DNA of 37,008 nt. It comes from Prevotella sp. UBA4339. Its GTDB lineage: Bacteria > Bacteroidota > Bacteroidia > Bacteroidales > Bacteroidaceae. The stretch spans positions 9,466 to 46,473 of the forward strand of contig DGTJ01000072.1 in NCBI GenBank assembly GCA_002393725.1. The letters are read 5' to 3'. Shown here piece after piece: positions 23,966 to 30,974 of this stretch. The translations under genes and the position numbers were made by a program. Below the pieces are notes generated by a model that made no database searches, was not told the DNA's origin, and was given only the letters and a program-made list of their open reading frames with translations. How positions within the stretch are numbered: the first letter of the stretch is position 1; each line of letters begins with the position of its first letter.

Positions 23966-25009
23966 ATGAAACGAATCATCAGCAGTTTTGGGATTCTTGT
24001 CCTTAGCGCACTATTTAAGACATCATTCTGCAGCGCCCAGTTCGTGACAGGCCTGGAGCCTAAGTACCAGGGACTGCACGACCCCCGTTGCATTGATATC
24101 ATGGGCGTGCCACTCGAGGGTCCAGACTCGATATTCATCCCTGCCTTGGACAATATAGGCTTCAAGAGGGTAATATCCGAAGACGATGAGCCCAACACTT
24201 ACTATTTCAATGGCGACTACTACGGCATCAAGGCTAACCTCGTGATAGAGACAGACGATAAGACCAAGCTGCTCTCTACGGCTCTCGTCACCAGCGGACC
24301 GTACCGCACCTTCGCACTCTTCGACCGCAACAACCGCTACTTCCTCCTGAAGCTTCAGCGCCAGTATGGCAACTTCGACGCCAAGGGCGACGGCTCTCTC
24401 CACACGATGACCAATCTGGGCTATATCAAGATATCCAATACCCTGCACGAAGACAAGTCGCGCACCATCAGGGTATTCTATCTGAACACCACACCTTATT
24501 ATAAAGATGTCTTCAATATGGGCATGAAGGGTGCTGTCCAGGAGGTCATCACAGAGAATCCGGTGGCAGAGAACGGCATCGAGCATTTCAACCCTCAGGG
24601 GAAGTCCACTGGCACTGACATCATCGACCGTGTCTACAGTCCCACAGGCTATCTCCTCTCTGCTGCCATGCTTGAGCCTTCAGGAACCAAGAGCCAGCTC
24701 ACCTACGAATATGACGAAGAGAACCGCCTCATAAAGCGCACACTCGTCAACACGAAGGAAAACATCCGCAGCGTGAACGAATATTCCTACAACAGTGATG
24801 ACGAGATAAAGCAGCAGACGCAGAAGGTCTTCGACAGCAACAACGAGTGTATCGTCTCCATCACTATGAAGAACAACTACACCGCCCACGACGATGAAGG
24901 CAACTGGACCACCAACGAGCTGAAACTGATGTATTGGGAGAAAGACCATCAGCCCCAGAACATCAACGTCACCCAGACCCGCACCATAAGCTACTGGGAA
25001 GACGACTGA
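23966..25009 (+). CDS. Secreted protein with YD/RHS-like C-terminal strands, function unknown
   Basis: 347 residues. MKRIISSFGILVLSALFKTSFCSAQ is a signal peptide. The C-terminal third has segments resembling the YD (RHS-type) pattern of toxin and surface proteins: DRVYSPTGYLLSAAMLEPSG, then YEYDEENRLIKRTLVN and NEYSYNSDDEIKQQTQ. Only three short units occur and there is no RHS core or toxin domain, so I treat this as a small beta-structured envelope protein. The N-terminal part is not recognised. ATG 23966 is selected; the TTG at 23954 overlaps the ligA stop. The gene ends the operon at a strong bidirectional terminator. Confidence 0.72.
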   Translation: MKRIISSFGILVLSALFKTSFCSAQFVTGLEPKYQGLHDPRCIDIMGVPLEGPDSIFIPALDNIGFKRVISEDDEPNTYYFNGDYYGIKANLVIETDDKTKLLSTALVTSGPYRTFALFDRNNRYFLLKLQRQYGNFDAKGDGSLHTMTNLGYIKISNTLHEDKSRTIRVFYLNTTPYYKDVFNMGMKGAVQEVITENPVAENGIEHFNPQGKSTGTDIIDRVYSPTGYLLSAAMLEPSGTKSQLTYEYDEENRLIKRTLVNTKENIRSVNEYSYNSDDEIKQQTQKVFDSNNECIVSITMKNNYTAHDDEGNWTTNELKLMYWEKDHQPQNINVTQTRTISYWEDD

Positions 25010-25021
25010 TATAAAAAAAAC

Positions 25022-25050
25022 AAATCCCCGCTCGAACCGAACGGGGATTT
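25022..25050. terminator. Bidirectional terminator between the 23966 gene and phosphoglucomutase
   Basis: 9-bp stem AAATCCCCG / CGGGGATTT with an 11-nt apical part that can itself pair (TCG-AAC-CGA). T-rich tails occur on both strands, with eight T on the minus side. Confidence 0.87.
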
Positions 25051-25060
25051 ATTTTATTTA

Positions 25061-26809
25061 TTAGAGATTCAGGCTCTTCTTGATAGCCTCAATCTTTGCC
25101 TCGGCATCCTTCGTGCAGCGCTCGTAGCAGCCTGCGCACTTGAAGCTGGGATCCTTAACCTCTGTATAGAACTTGATCTTAGGCTCTGTGCCTGAAGGAC
25201 GTACAGACACCTTCGTGCCGTCCTCGCAGAACCACTGCAGTACGTTAGAGGTAGTAGGCATGTCGATCTTCTCCTTCGAACCGTCAGCCTTGGTAGCCTC
25301 CAGCGTCTGATAGTCCTTCCACAGGCAAACCTTAGAGCCACCGAGCTCCTTTGGAGGATTGTTGCGGAAGTCCGCCATCATCTGCTTGATCTCGTCAGCA
25401 CCAGTCTTACCTGGCTTAACCACGTTGATAGTCATCTCCTTAGAGAATCCGTACTCAGCGTAGATGTCCATCAGCAGGTCATAGAGCGTGCGGCCGTTGT
25501 CCTTTGCCCATGCAGCGATCTCACAGATCAGGCAGATAGATGCTGGGGAGTCCTTGTCACGCACCTTGTCGAACGGCAGGAATCCGAAGCTCTCCTCACC
25601 GCCTCCGATATACTTCTGCTTGCCCTCAGAGATACGGATCTCGTTGGCAATCCACTTGAAGCCTGTGTAGCAGTCGCGCAGCTCTACACCGTTCTTCTTT
25701 GCTATCTCTGCTATCTCCTCTGTGGTAACGATAGTCTTTACGAGGAACTCGTTGCCCTTCAGCTGACCGAGCTTCTTCTTGTTGGCGATGATGTACCAGC
25801 AGAACATCATACATGTCTGGTTACCATTGAGAATCTCCCACTCGCCCTTTGCATTGCGGCAGACGATAGCCAGACGGTCTGCGTCAGGGTCGGAAGCGAT
25901 AACGAGGTCGGCATTGAGCTTTGTTCCGAGCTTCATGCCGAGAGTCATTGCCTCAGCATTCTCAGGGTTTGGAGATACTACCGTTGGGAAGTCACCGTCG
26001 ATAGTCATCTGCTCGCGCACTACGTGTATATTCTGGAATCCCCAAGAGCGCAGAGCCTCAGGAATGATTACGCGACCTGTTCCGTGCATAGGAGAATAGA
26101 CGATGTTGAGGTCTTTCTGGCGCAGGATGACATCCTGGTCTACCATTGCCTCCTTGACAGCCTGCAGATAGTCCCAGTCCATCTCACCACCGATAATCTC
26201 GATGAGGTCATAGTTGGGCTCGAACTTCACGTCCTCGATCTTCACCTTGTTCACTTCCTCGATGATACCCACATCGTGCGGTGCCAGAACCTGAGCACCG
26301 TCCTCCCAGTAAGCCTTGTATCCATTATACTCGCGAGGATTGTGGGAAGCTGTCACGTTGACACCAGCCTGAGCCCCGAGCTGTCGGATGGCGAATGATA
26401 TCTCAGGAGTCGGGCGGAGGCTCTCAAAGAGATAAGCCTTGATGCCGTTGGCAGAGAAGATAGCTGCCACTGACTCAGCGAACATACGTCCGTTGTTACG
26501 GCAGTCGTGGCCTACTACTACAGCCAGGTCCTTACGACCAGGGAAAGCCTTCAGTATATAATTGGCGAATCCCTGGGTAGCCATACCCACGATATACTTG
26601 TTCATACGGTTAGTACCGGCGCCCATGATACCGCGCAGTCCACCAGTACCAAACTCGAGGTTCTGATAGAAGGCATCGATAAGCGGAGTCTTGTCCTCTG
26701 CGTCGAGCATTGCCTGTACTTCTTTTTTAGTCTCTTCATCGAAAGCCGGGCCGAGCCACTCTTTCGCCTTTGCCTCACACTGGGCAATGAGTTGTGCATT
26801 GTCTGCCAT
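25061..26809 (-). CDS. Phosphoglucomutase / phosphomannomutase family (phospho-sugar mutase)
   Basis: Interconverts glucose-1-phosphate and glucose-6-phosphate (or mannose phosphates) through a phosphoserine. 582 residues of the long alpha-D-phosphohexomutase type: N-terminal LEFGTGGLRGIMGAGTNRMN, catalytic Ser145 in TASHNPREYNGYK, the magnesium loop DPDADR, the sugar loop GGEESFG and the phosphate-binding RPSGTEPKIKFY. An unusual feature is a C-terminal cysteine cluster (Cys558, Cys561, Cys565 in CAGCYERC). It has its own promoter and terminator. Biochemically it links the glycogen synthase and phosphorylase at 1-5.4 kb to central metabolism, although it is not in their operon. Confidence 0.95.
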   Translation of the reverse strand: MADNAQLIAQCEAKAKEWLGPAFDEETKKEVQAMLDAEDKTPLIDAFYQNLEFGTGGLRGIMGAGTNRMNKYIVGMATQGFANYILKAFPGRKDLAVVVGHDCRNNGRMFAESVAAIFSANGIKAYLFESLRPTPEISFAIRQLGAQAGVNVTASHNPREYNGYKAYWEDGAQVLAPHDVGIIEEVNKVKIEDVKFEPNYDLIEIIGGEMDWDYLQAVKEAMVDQDVILRQKDLNIVYSPMHGTGRVIIPEALRSWGFQNIHVVREQMTIDGDFPTVVSPNPENAEAMTLGMKLGTKLNADLVIASDPDADRLAIVCRNAKGEWEILNGNQTCMMFCWYIIANKKKLGQLKGNEFLVKTIVTTEEIAEIAKKNGVELRDCYTGFKWIANEIRISEGKQKYIGGGEESFGFLPFDKVRDKDSPASICLICEIAAWAKDNGRTLYDLLMDIYAEYGFSKEMTINVVKPGKTGADEIKQMMADFRNNPPKELGGSKVCLWKDYQTLEATKADGSKEKIDMPTTSNVLQWFCEDGTKVSVRPSGTEPKIKFYTEVKDPSFKCAGCYERCTKDAEAKIEAIKKSLNL

Positions 26810-26859
26810 AATCGTTCTTTTTTTATTTGTTTTAGATTGCGAAATTTATTCCATCCCCA

Positions 26860-26867
26860 CAAAAGTA
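26860..26867 (-). promoter_or_regulatory. -7 promoter box TACTTTTG for phosphoglucomutase
   Basis: Full TAnnTTTG match 50 bp before ATG 26809; no -33 TTTG at 19-21 bp. Confidence 0.65.
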
Positions 26868-26933
26868 CTAAAAAGAAGTGAATAGTGGATAGCAAACGTC
26901 GATAAGTTATGAAAAATTAACAATACCGCACTA

Positions 26934-28121
26934 TTACTTCAGTAGTTTGTCTATCTCGTCGAACTGCTTTCCCAGATTCAGGTTGAAATAGATGCGATAC
27001 AGTGCGGGCGCCCATTTTATTTGCTCGCCGGGAGCCATAGCCCGATATTTCTCCATATATGGCATAGCCTTCTGATACATCTTCCGTATCTGCTTCTTGT
27101 GTCGCTGCGGGTCCATGTTCAGGGCGATGTTCAGGTAAGCCGTACCGGCATTGAAGTAAGCCTCTGCCATCATGTCGTTCACGGAGATGAGCTTCTCGGC
27201 ATATTTCAGGCTCTCGGCATACTTCTCCTGCTGCAAGAGCACGTTCGACTTGGCATAGAGGAACAGCTCGTTGAGCGAGTCTGCCTCCAGTGCATAGTCT
27301 ACTGTCTGCAGAGCCTTGTCCAGCTGCCTCTTCCTTGTGTAGCTGTCCATCAGGCGGGGGAAGAAATAGTTTGATGTCGGATATTCCCTGAATCCCTCTG
27401 CCAGCGTTGCCACATACATCGAGTCATCATTCAGCCTCTGCCACGACTCAGCCACATACTGCATCGTGCGTTCACGCTTTGAGGAGTCTCTCAGGGCCAG
27501 GTTGCGATAGCGTAGCGTGAGCACGGGCTGCTGCAGTCGGAATCCGCAGTATGCAGCCCAGAAGCCTGCCTCTGCCATACGCGTATCACTCTCCACAGTC
27601 AGGTCGTAGTCGGTAAACAGAGGCTGCTTGGCGCAGTTGATGTATGTCTCGAAATAGTCATACCCCTTCTCGAAGTCATTCTTCCTCACGTGATAAGCCC
27701 CTCCGAAGAACAGGTTTGCCCTGTAGCCGTACATGTCCCTTGCCACCGACTTGCGCAGCTCGATGTCTACCCTGCCCTTCTTGTCGGGGCGGGCATCTAC
27801 GGAGTCGAGGGTGAAGGCTATCGAGAAGAGCTGCCTTACGAGTGCAAAGAACTTTGCTGTGTCCTGCTGCTGCTTCATATAGAATTTCTCGTTGGCCTGC
27901 TCATACTGCTTCTGCACGCTCTGCCACCAGTAGTCGTAGATGCGCTTATTGTCGCGGTTGGCCGAGTCTTTCAGCAGGTCGGTCATCAGCTTCTCTGCCT
28001 TGTCGAAGTTCTTGCCGCTCTTCAGATAGATACGGGCTTCCTGCAGCTGACGGCGCTGTGCCGATGCCACTGCAGCAAAAAGGATACAACATAATATAAT
28101 CGCTAATCTCCTGAAACTCAT
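26934..28121 (-). CDS. Secreted TPR-like protein
   Basis: 395 residues with a signal peptide (MSFRRLAIILCCILFAAVAS, then AQ). Helical repeat character dominates. TPR-like units are clearest in the C-terminal half (SYTRKRQLDKALQTVDYALE, KYAESLKYAEKLISVNDMMA, AEAYFNAGTAYLNIALNMDP), and the N-terminal part has a region about residues 40-200 of the same style but weaker. Likely a periplasmic scaffold, with unknown partners. ATG 28121 is chosen over a GTG at 28133, since it gives the better signal peptide. The promoter at 28155 leads it; there is no clear terminator between its stop and the phosphoglucomutase promoter, so readthrough is possible. Confidence 0.82.
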   Translation of the reverse strand: MSFRRLAIILCCILFAAVASAQRRQLQEARIYLKSGKNFDKAEKLMTDLLKDSANRDNKRIYDYWWQSVQKQYEQANEKFYMKQQQDTAKFFALVRQLFSIAFTLDSVDARPDKKGRVDIELRKSVARDMYGYRANLFFGGAYHVRKNDFEKGYDYFETYINCAKQPLFTDYDLTVESDTRMAEAGFWAAYCGFRLQQPVLTLRYRNLALRDSSKRERTMQYVAESWQRLNDDSMYVATLAEGFREYPTSNYFFPRLMDSYTRKRQLDKALQTVDYALEADSLNELFLYAKSNVLLQQEKYAESLKYAEKLISVNDMMAEAYFNAGTAYLNIALNMDPQRHKKQIRKMYQKAMPYMEKYRAMAPGEQIKWAPALYRIYFNLNLGKQFDEIDKLLK

Positions 28122-28154
28122 CTTCCTTTTCACCTTATCTTATAATATCGGGTG

Positions 28155-28162
28155 CAAAGGTA
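28155..28162 (-). promoter_or_regulatory. -7 promoter box TACCTTTG for the 28121 TPR gene
   Basis: Full TAnnTTTG match 33 bp before ATG 28121, divergent from the patatin promoter. Confidence 0.68.
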
Positions 28163-28200
28163 CAAAATAATCTTCAAATATGATAAATAACGTTCAGAAA

Positions 28201-28232
28201 TTTGCAGAGACGAAAAACCTTTCTTACCTTTG
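28201..28232 (+). promoter_or_regulatory. Canonical promoter of the patatin-like gene
   Basis: TTTG (28201-28204), 20-bp spacer, TACCTTTG (28225-28232). Start codons upstream of 28233 are excluded, leaving ATG 28265. Confidence 0.82.
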
Positions 28233-28264
28233 TGGCAGAATACGAACCATATTGCAACGGAAAA

Positions 28265-29215
28265 ATGAAACTTCAACGATTACTGATATTGCTAATATCC
28301 CTATGCTGCCTGTCGCCCACTCTCCCCGCCCGCCAGAAGATAGGCCTCGTACTGGGAGGCGGCGGAGCCAAGGGAGCTGCCGAGGTAGGCGTGCTGAAGG
28401 TGCTTGAGGAAAAAGGTATAAGGCCCGACTATATCGTAGGCACCTCCATCGGCTCTATCGTTGGCGGGCTCTACGCAGCAGGCTATACTGCCGCAGAACT
28501 GGAGACGATGTTCAAGACTCAGGAATGGCTGTCGCTGCTTACAGACAGGGATGCCGAGCTCAGCAACGACCCCTATACCACTAAGAACGGCATAACCTAC
28601 ATCTTCGGCTTTCCCATCATGGACAACAAGAGCAAGACCATCGGAATGATGAAGGGAGAGCGCATAGAGCACACGCTCGACTCGATGCTGGCGGCCAAGG
28701 GTGTAAAGAAGATAGAGAAGTTGAAGATACCCTTCAGGTGCGTGGCTGCCGATGTGCGCACAGTGAAGGAGGTGATCATCTCCAAAGGCCCTGTGGCATC
28801 AGCCATGAGAGCCTCGATGGCCATTCCCGGCATCTTCAAGCCAGTGAGTAAGGGCGACTGGCTGCTTGTCGACGGGGGCATGCTCAACAACCTGCCTGTC
28901 GACGTGTGCCGTGATATGGGAGCCGACATCGTCATTGCCGTAGATCTGCAGCAGGACGAGAAGAAGCCAAAGACCAAGAAAGACCTCTCACTACTTACCG
29001 GCATCGGCAACCTGTTTGGCGTCGGGGGCATCATCGAGTGGATAGCCACACGCCCCGACATCGACAAGTATCTGGAGAACGTGGAAAAGGCAGACATACT
29101 GATTCATCCTGAGATACAGGGCCTCGACGCAGCCAGCTTCGGCAACAAGAACAGTGCCAAGATGATCAAGGCCGGCGAAGAGGCAGCCCGCAGCGCCCTC
29201 TCACTTGTCGATTGA
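28265..29215 (+). CDS. Patatin-like phospholipase (RssA/NTE type)
   Basis: 316 residues. A signal peptide (KLQRLLILLISLCCLSPTLP) precedes the catalytic domain, so the enzyme is probably periplasmic. The Ser-Asp dyad lipase motifs are complete: oxyanion loop GGGGAKGAAEVGV (residues 31-43), nucleophile Ser61 in GTSIG, and Asp203 in LVDGGM. Expected activity is hydrolysis of phospholipid or lysophospholipid acyl esters. The C-terminal part is short (IEWIATRPDIDKYLENVEKA) and has no outer-membrane barrel, unlike the PlpD-type fusions. ATG 28265 is set by the canonical promoter. Its last 15 bp overlap an antisense small ORF. Confidence 0.92.
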   Translation: MKLQRLLILLISLCCLSPTLPARQKIGLVLGGGGAKGAAEVGVLKVLEEKGIRPDYIVGTSIGSIVGGLYAAGYTAAELETMFKTQEWLSLLTDRDAELSNDPYTTKNGITYIFGFPIMDNKSKTIGMMKGERIEHTLDSMLAAKGVKKIEKLKIPFRCVAADVRTVKEVIISKGPVASAMRASMAIPGIFKPVSKGDWLLVDGGMLNNLPVDVCRDMGADIVIAVDLQQDEKKPKTKKDLSLLTGIGNLFGVGGIIEWIATRPDIDKYLENVEKADILIHPEIQGLDAASFGNKNSAKMIKAGEEAARSALSLVD

Positions 29216-29284
29216 TACGACATAGTCGCTTAAAAGGCTGAAAAGTACGGTAAGAACGATAAAAAGGAAGAATAAACCTGACAT
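29201..29284 (-). CDS. Candidate 27-residue hydrophobic small protein
   Basis: Too short for standard gene calling. ATG at 29284, TGA at 29201-29203, 28 codons without interruption. It begins MSGLFFLFIVLTVLFSLLSD and ends VSIDK: one hydrophobic segment of about 16 residues followed by a polar C terminus, like single-pass small membrane proteins. It lies after the hairpin at 29341-29363, and a near-consensus box TTACTTTG (29326-29333, one mismatch) lies 41 bp upstream. It overlaps the last 15 bp of the patatin-like gene on the opposite strand. I know no homologue. A chance ORF of this length is quite possible, so confidence is modest. Confidence 0.4.
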   Translation of the reverse strand: MSGLFFLFIVLTVLFSLLSDYVVSIDK

Positions 29285-29340
29285 AGCTTTTTACTTTATT
29301 AGTTCGACAATTATGTTATCGACTGCAAAGTAAAAGCGCA

Positions 29341-29363
29341 GGTGTCCCATAAGTCGGGACACC
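29341..29363 (-). terminator. Probable terminator of the WYL gene
   Basis: Perfect 8-bp stem GGTGTCCC / GGGACACC with a 7-nt loop, 10 bp after the WYL stop codon. The downstream T tract is interrupted (GCGCTTTTACTTT), so termination may be partial. Confidence 0.55.
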
Positions 29364-29373
29364 CATCGGTGAT

Positions 29374-30264
29374 TTAATATCTTTTAAGACTTTCTGCCAA
29401 CAGATCCCTCATTTTCTGCCGCAACTCGGCAGGTTCGAGCACCTCGATACCACTGCCTTGAGAGAGCAGCTGTCCGAGGAAATCGGATGTTGGCCTGATG
29501 TCGAAGGAGAAGTCAGTATAGCTGTCAGTTGACTGAAGTTCCCGCTGTGAGTGATGCAGCGGCAGGGTGCGCAGGTAGTTGGGAGTCCATTTGTGGGCAC
29601 GTATCACCACGTGGGCCATTGGCGTGCCGTCAGTCAGCACTCCGAAATACTCTGAGAAATATGCCTGTGGAGAGAAGTCGGCAGGCATCTCGAACGTCTC
29701 TTCGGTAGTCTCCAGGCTCGTCATGCGGTCAAGGGCATAGATACGCATCTGGCCGTCATCATTCCTTGCCAGCATATACCATCGCTGGTGGAACAGCTTC
29801 AGGGCATAGGGGCAAACGGTCTTCACGTAGCCCTCGGCATTAAACTTCTGATACCCCAGTCGCAGGCGTCGGTCAGAGCGTATGGCGCGGATGATGATGT
29901 CGAGATACTGCTCTCCCGTGGGCACACTCTCCAGCACCAGCCTCTCCTTCACGGCAGCACTGTCGGCCAGCACTCCGTGTACGGCGAGTGTAGAGAAGAG
30001 CCATCGCCCTATGCTGTCATCGCTCAGCACCTCGGGATTGCTGATGTAGTATTTATAAGTCCTGGGCTCGCAGTCGATGATTATGCCGAACATGTCGAGG
30101 ATGGCATCCCGATGGCGATTAAACGATGAGCGCTGCAGGGGATTGCCCTCAGCCACATCGTCGCTGATCCACTTTGCGCACAGTTGCTCGAAGCTCAGTC
30201 TGCGATAAGCCTTGAGCGTATTGATAATCCAGATATACTGGCGGAAGATCTTAGCTGGTTTCAT
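29374..30264 (-). CDS. WYL-domain transcriptional regulator
   Basis: 296 residues. An N-terminal helical, winged-helix-like part (residues about 8-60, IFRQYIWIINTLKAYRRLSF) is followed by a WYL domain (about 130-215; GYQKFNAEGYVKTVCPYALK then FHQRWYMLARNDDGQMRIYA) and a C-terminal extension typical of the family. WYL domains sense a ligand, in several cases nucleic acid or nucleotides, and the proteins are often repressors, frequently near defence or stress genes; no defence genes are recognisable here. ATG 30264 overlaps the stop of the 87-aa upstream gene (ATGA), so the two are coupled. A TTG 3 codons upstream is rejected. Confidence 0.9.
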   Translation of the reverse strand: MKPAKIFRQYIWIINTLKAYRRLSFEQLCAKWISDDVAEGNPLQRSSFNRHRDAILDMFGIIIDCEPRTYKYYISNPEVLSDDSIGRWLFSTLAVHGVLADSAAVKERLVLESVPTGEQYLDIIIRAIRSDRRLRLGYQKFNAEGYVKTVCPYALKLFHQRWYMLARNDDGQMRIYALDRMTSLETTEETFEMPADFSPQAYFSEYFGVLTDGTPMAHVVIRAHKWTPNYLRTLPLHHSQRELQSTDSYTDFSFDIRPTSDFLGQLLSQGSGIEVLEPAELRQKMRDLLAESLKRY

Positions 30265-30524
30265 GTATAACAATAGTTCTGATATTCTATTCCCTCCGAC
30301 GAGCTGGAGTTATGCCTGTTCTTTAATGCTCCAGGAGCACGATATGAGATGATATGCTCCGTCACCAGACGGTTCACCGTTTTCAGCAGAGCCTCGTCAT
30401 ACGGATGGGCAGAGAACAGAATCTCGTTGTATTCCATCCACTGCTCACAGCTCATCCTGTCGGCTATCTTCTCCTGATATCCCGACCTGATGCGCTCGTA
30501 TTCTTCTATTTCCTTATCGGACAT
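30261..30524 (-). CDS. Unknown 87-residue protein coupled to the WYL regulator
   Basis: 87 residues, acidic N terminus (MSDKEIEEYERIRSGYQEKI), a Trp/Tyr-rich middle (CEQWMEYNEILFSAHPYDEA) and a Ser-rich C terminus (NSSSSEGIEYQNYCYT). No signal peptide, membrane segment or known motif is seen. It is the first gene after a canonical promoter and overlaps the WYL gene by 4 bp (ATGA), so it is almost certainly translated. Possible roles are a partner or a co-regulator of the WYL protein; that is inference from coupling only. The promoter ends only 5 bp before the ATG, so the transcript is nearly leaderless unless an internal start is used. Confidence 0.72.
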   Translation of the reverse strand: MSDKEIEEYERIRSGYQEKIADRMSCEQWMEYNEILFSAHPYDEALLKTVNRLVTEHIISYRAPGALKNRHNSSSSEGIEYQNYCYT

Positions 30525-30529
30525 CGCTG

Positions 30530-30561
30530 CAAAGGTAAGTATTTATTTCGAAAGTTCCAAA
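30530..30561 (-). promoter_or_regulatory. Canonical promoter of the WYL operon, abutting the start codon
   Basis: Minus-strand TTTG (30558-30561), 20-bp spacer, TACCTTTG (30530-30537). The box ends 5 bp before ATG 30524, leaving a predicted leader of about 2 nt. Confidence 0.78.
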
Positions 30562-30772
30562 ATTTCGGTTTATCCATACTATGATTTTTTGCAAAAATAG
30601 CATTTATCTTTGATATCTCCACTTTTTTTCTGAGTTGCAGAACATGACGGATAAAAGGCCAGAAGTCCGATAAAGGCACTAGAAATTATTGAAAATTTTG
30701 AGGCTCCATCAGTCTCACGAGAGGAAACGTACCAAGATTAGAGTCTGACTCCTTGTGTATTGGGCCCGTACA

Positions 30773-30841
30773 ATAGTCCCACGTTGGGACTATAGCAGTC
30801 CCAACGTGGGAACATTGCAGTCCCAGCGTGGGACTGCAATG
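30773..30841. repeat. Three dyad-symmetric units, 22-bp period (AGTCCCA core)
   Basis: AGTCCCA begins at 30775, 30797 and 30819, exactly 22 bp apart. Unit 1 is ATAGTCCCA / TGGGACTAT around CGT (9-bp arms). Unit 3 is a 13-bp perfect inverted repeat, 30813-30825 with 30829-30841, around GCG. Unit 2 is less symmetric (TCCCA/TGGGA). Confidence 0.85.
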
Positions 30842-30898
30842 CTCCCCTTAATGGGAATAATCTCCACCGACAGGCAAACACTCACCGCATCCGATACC

Positions 30899-30973
30899 TG
30901 CCACTTATCGCCCAATAAGTGCCAAGTATTGACTCATAAGTGCCAAGTATCGGAGAATAAGTGGCACTTATCG
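30899..30973. repeat. Dyad array, 21-bp period (AATAAGTGGCACTTATCG core)
   Basis: ATAAGTG begins at 30915, 30936 and 30957, each 21 bp apart; CACTTATCG at 30902 and 30965 are 63 bp (three periods) apart, so four units are present, the first as a half. Only the last unit (30956-30973) is a full near-palindrome. Its core closely resembles the core at 10386-10403 with one inserted base per half. Confidence 0.82.
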
Positions 30974-30974
30974 C

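Noticed and set aside
24500..24850. RHS/YD-repeat toxin
   Set aside because: Only a few weak YD-like strands, no RHS core cage and no toxin or immunity gene next to it.
26875..26940. Inverted pair GAAGTGAATAGTG / CACTATTACTTC between the TPR gene stop and the phosphoglucomutase promoter
   Set aside because: One-base bulge, 41-bp loop and overlap with the stop codon; no T tract. It shares AATAGTG with the 10.4-kb array but has no period, so chance is the simpler reading.
30605..30612. Plus-strand promoter TATCTTTG reading into the repeat region
   Set aside because: Matches the -7 box but has no TTTG at 19-21 bp upstream and no gene downstream; kept only as a note for a possible non-coding transcript.
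30773..30973. CRISPR array
   Set aside because: Units are self-complementary and contiguous, with no unique spacers of 25-40 bp and no cas genes in the window.
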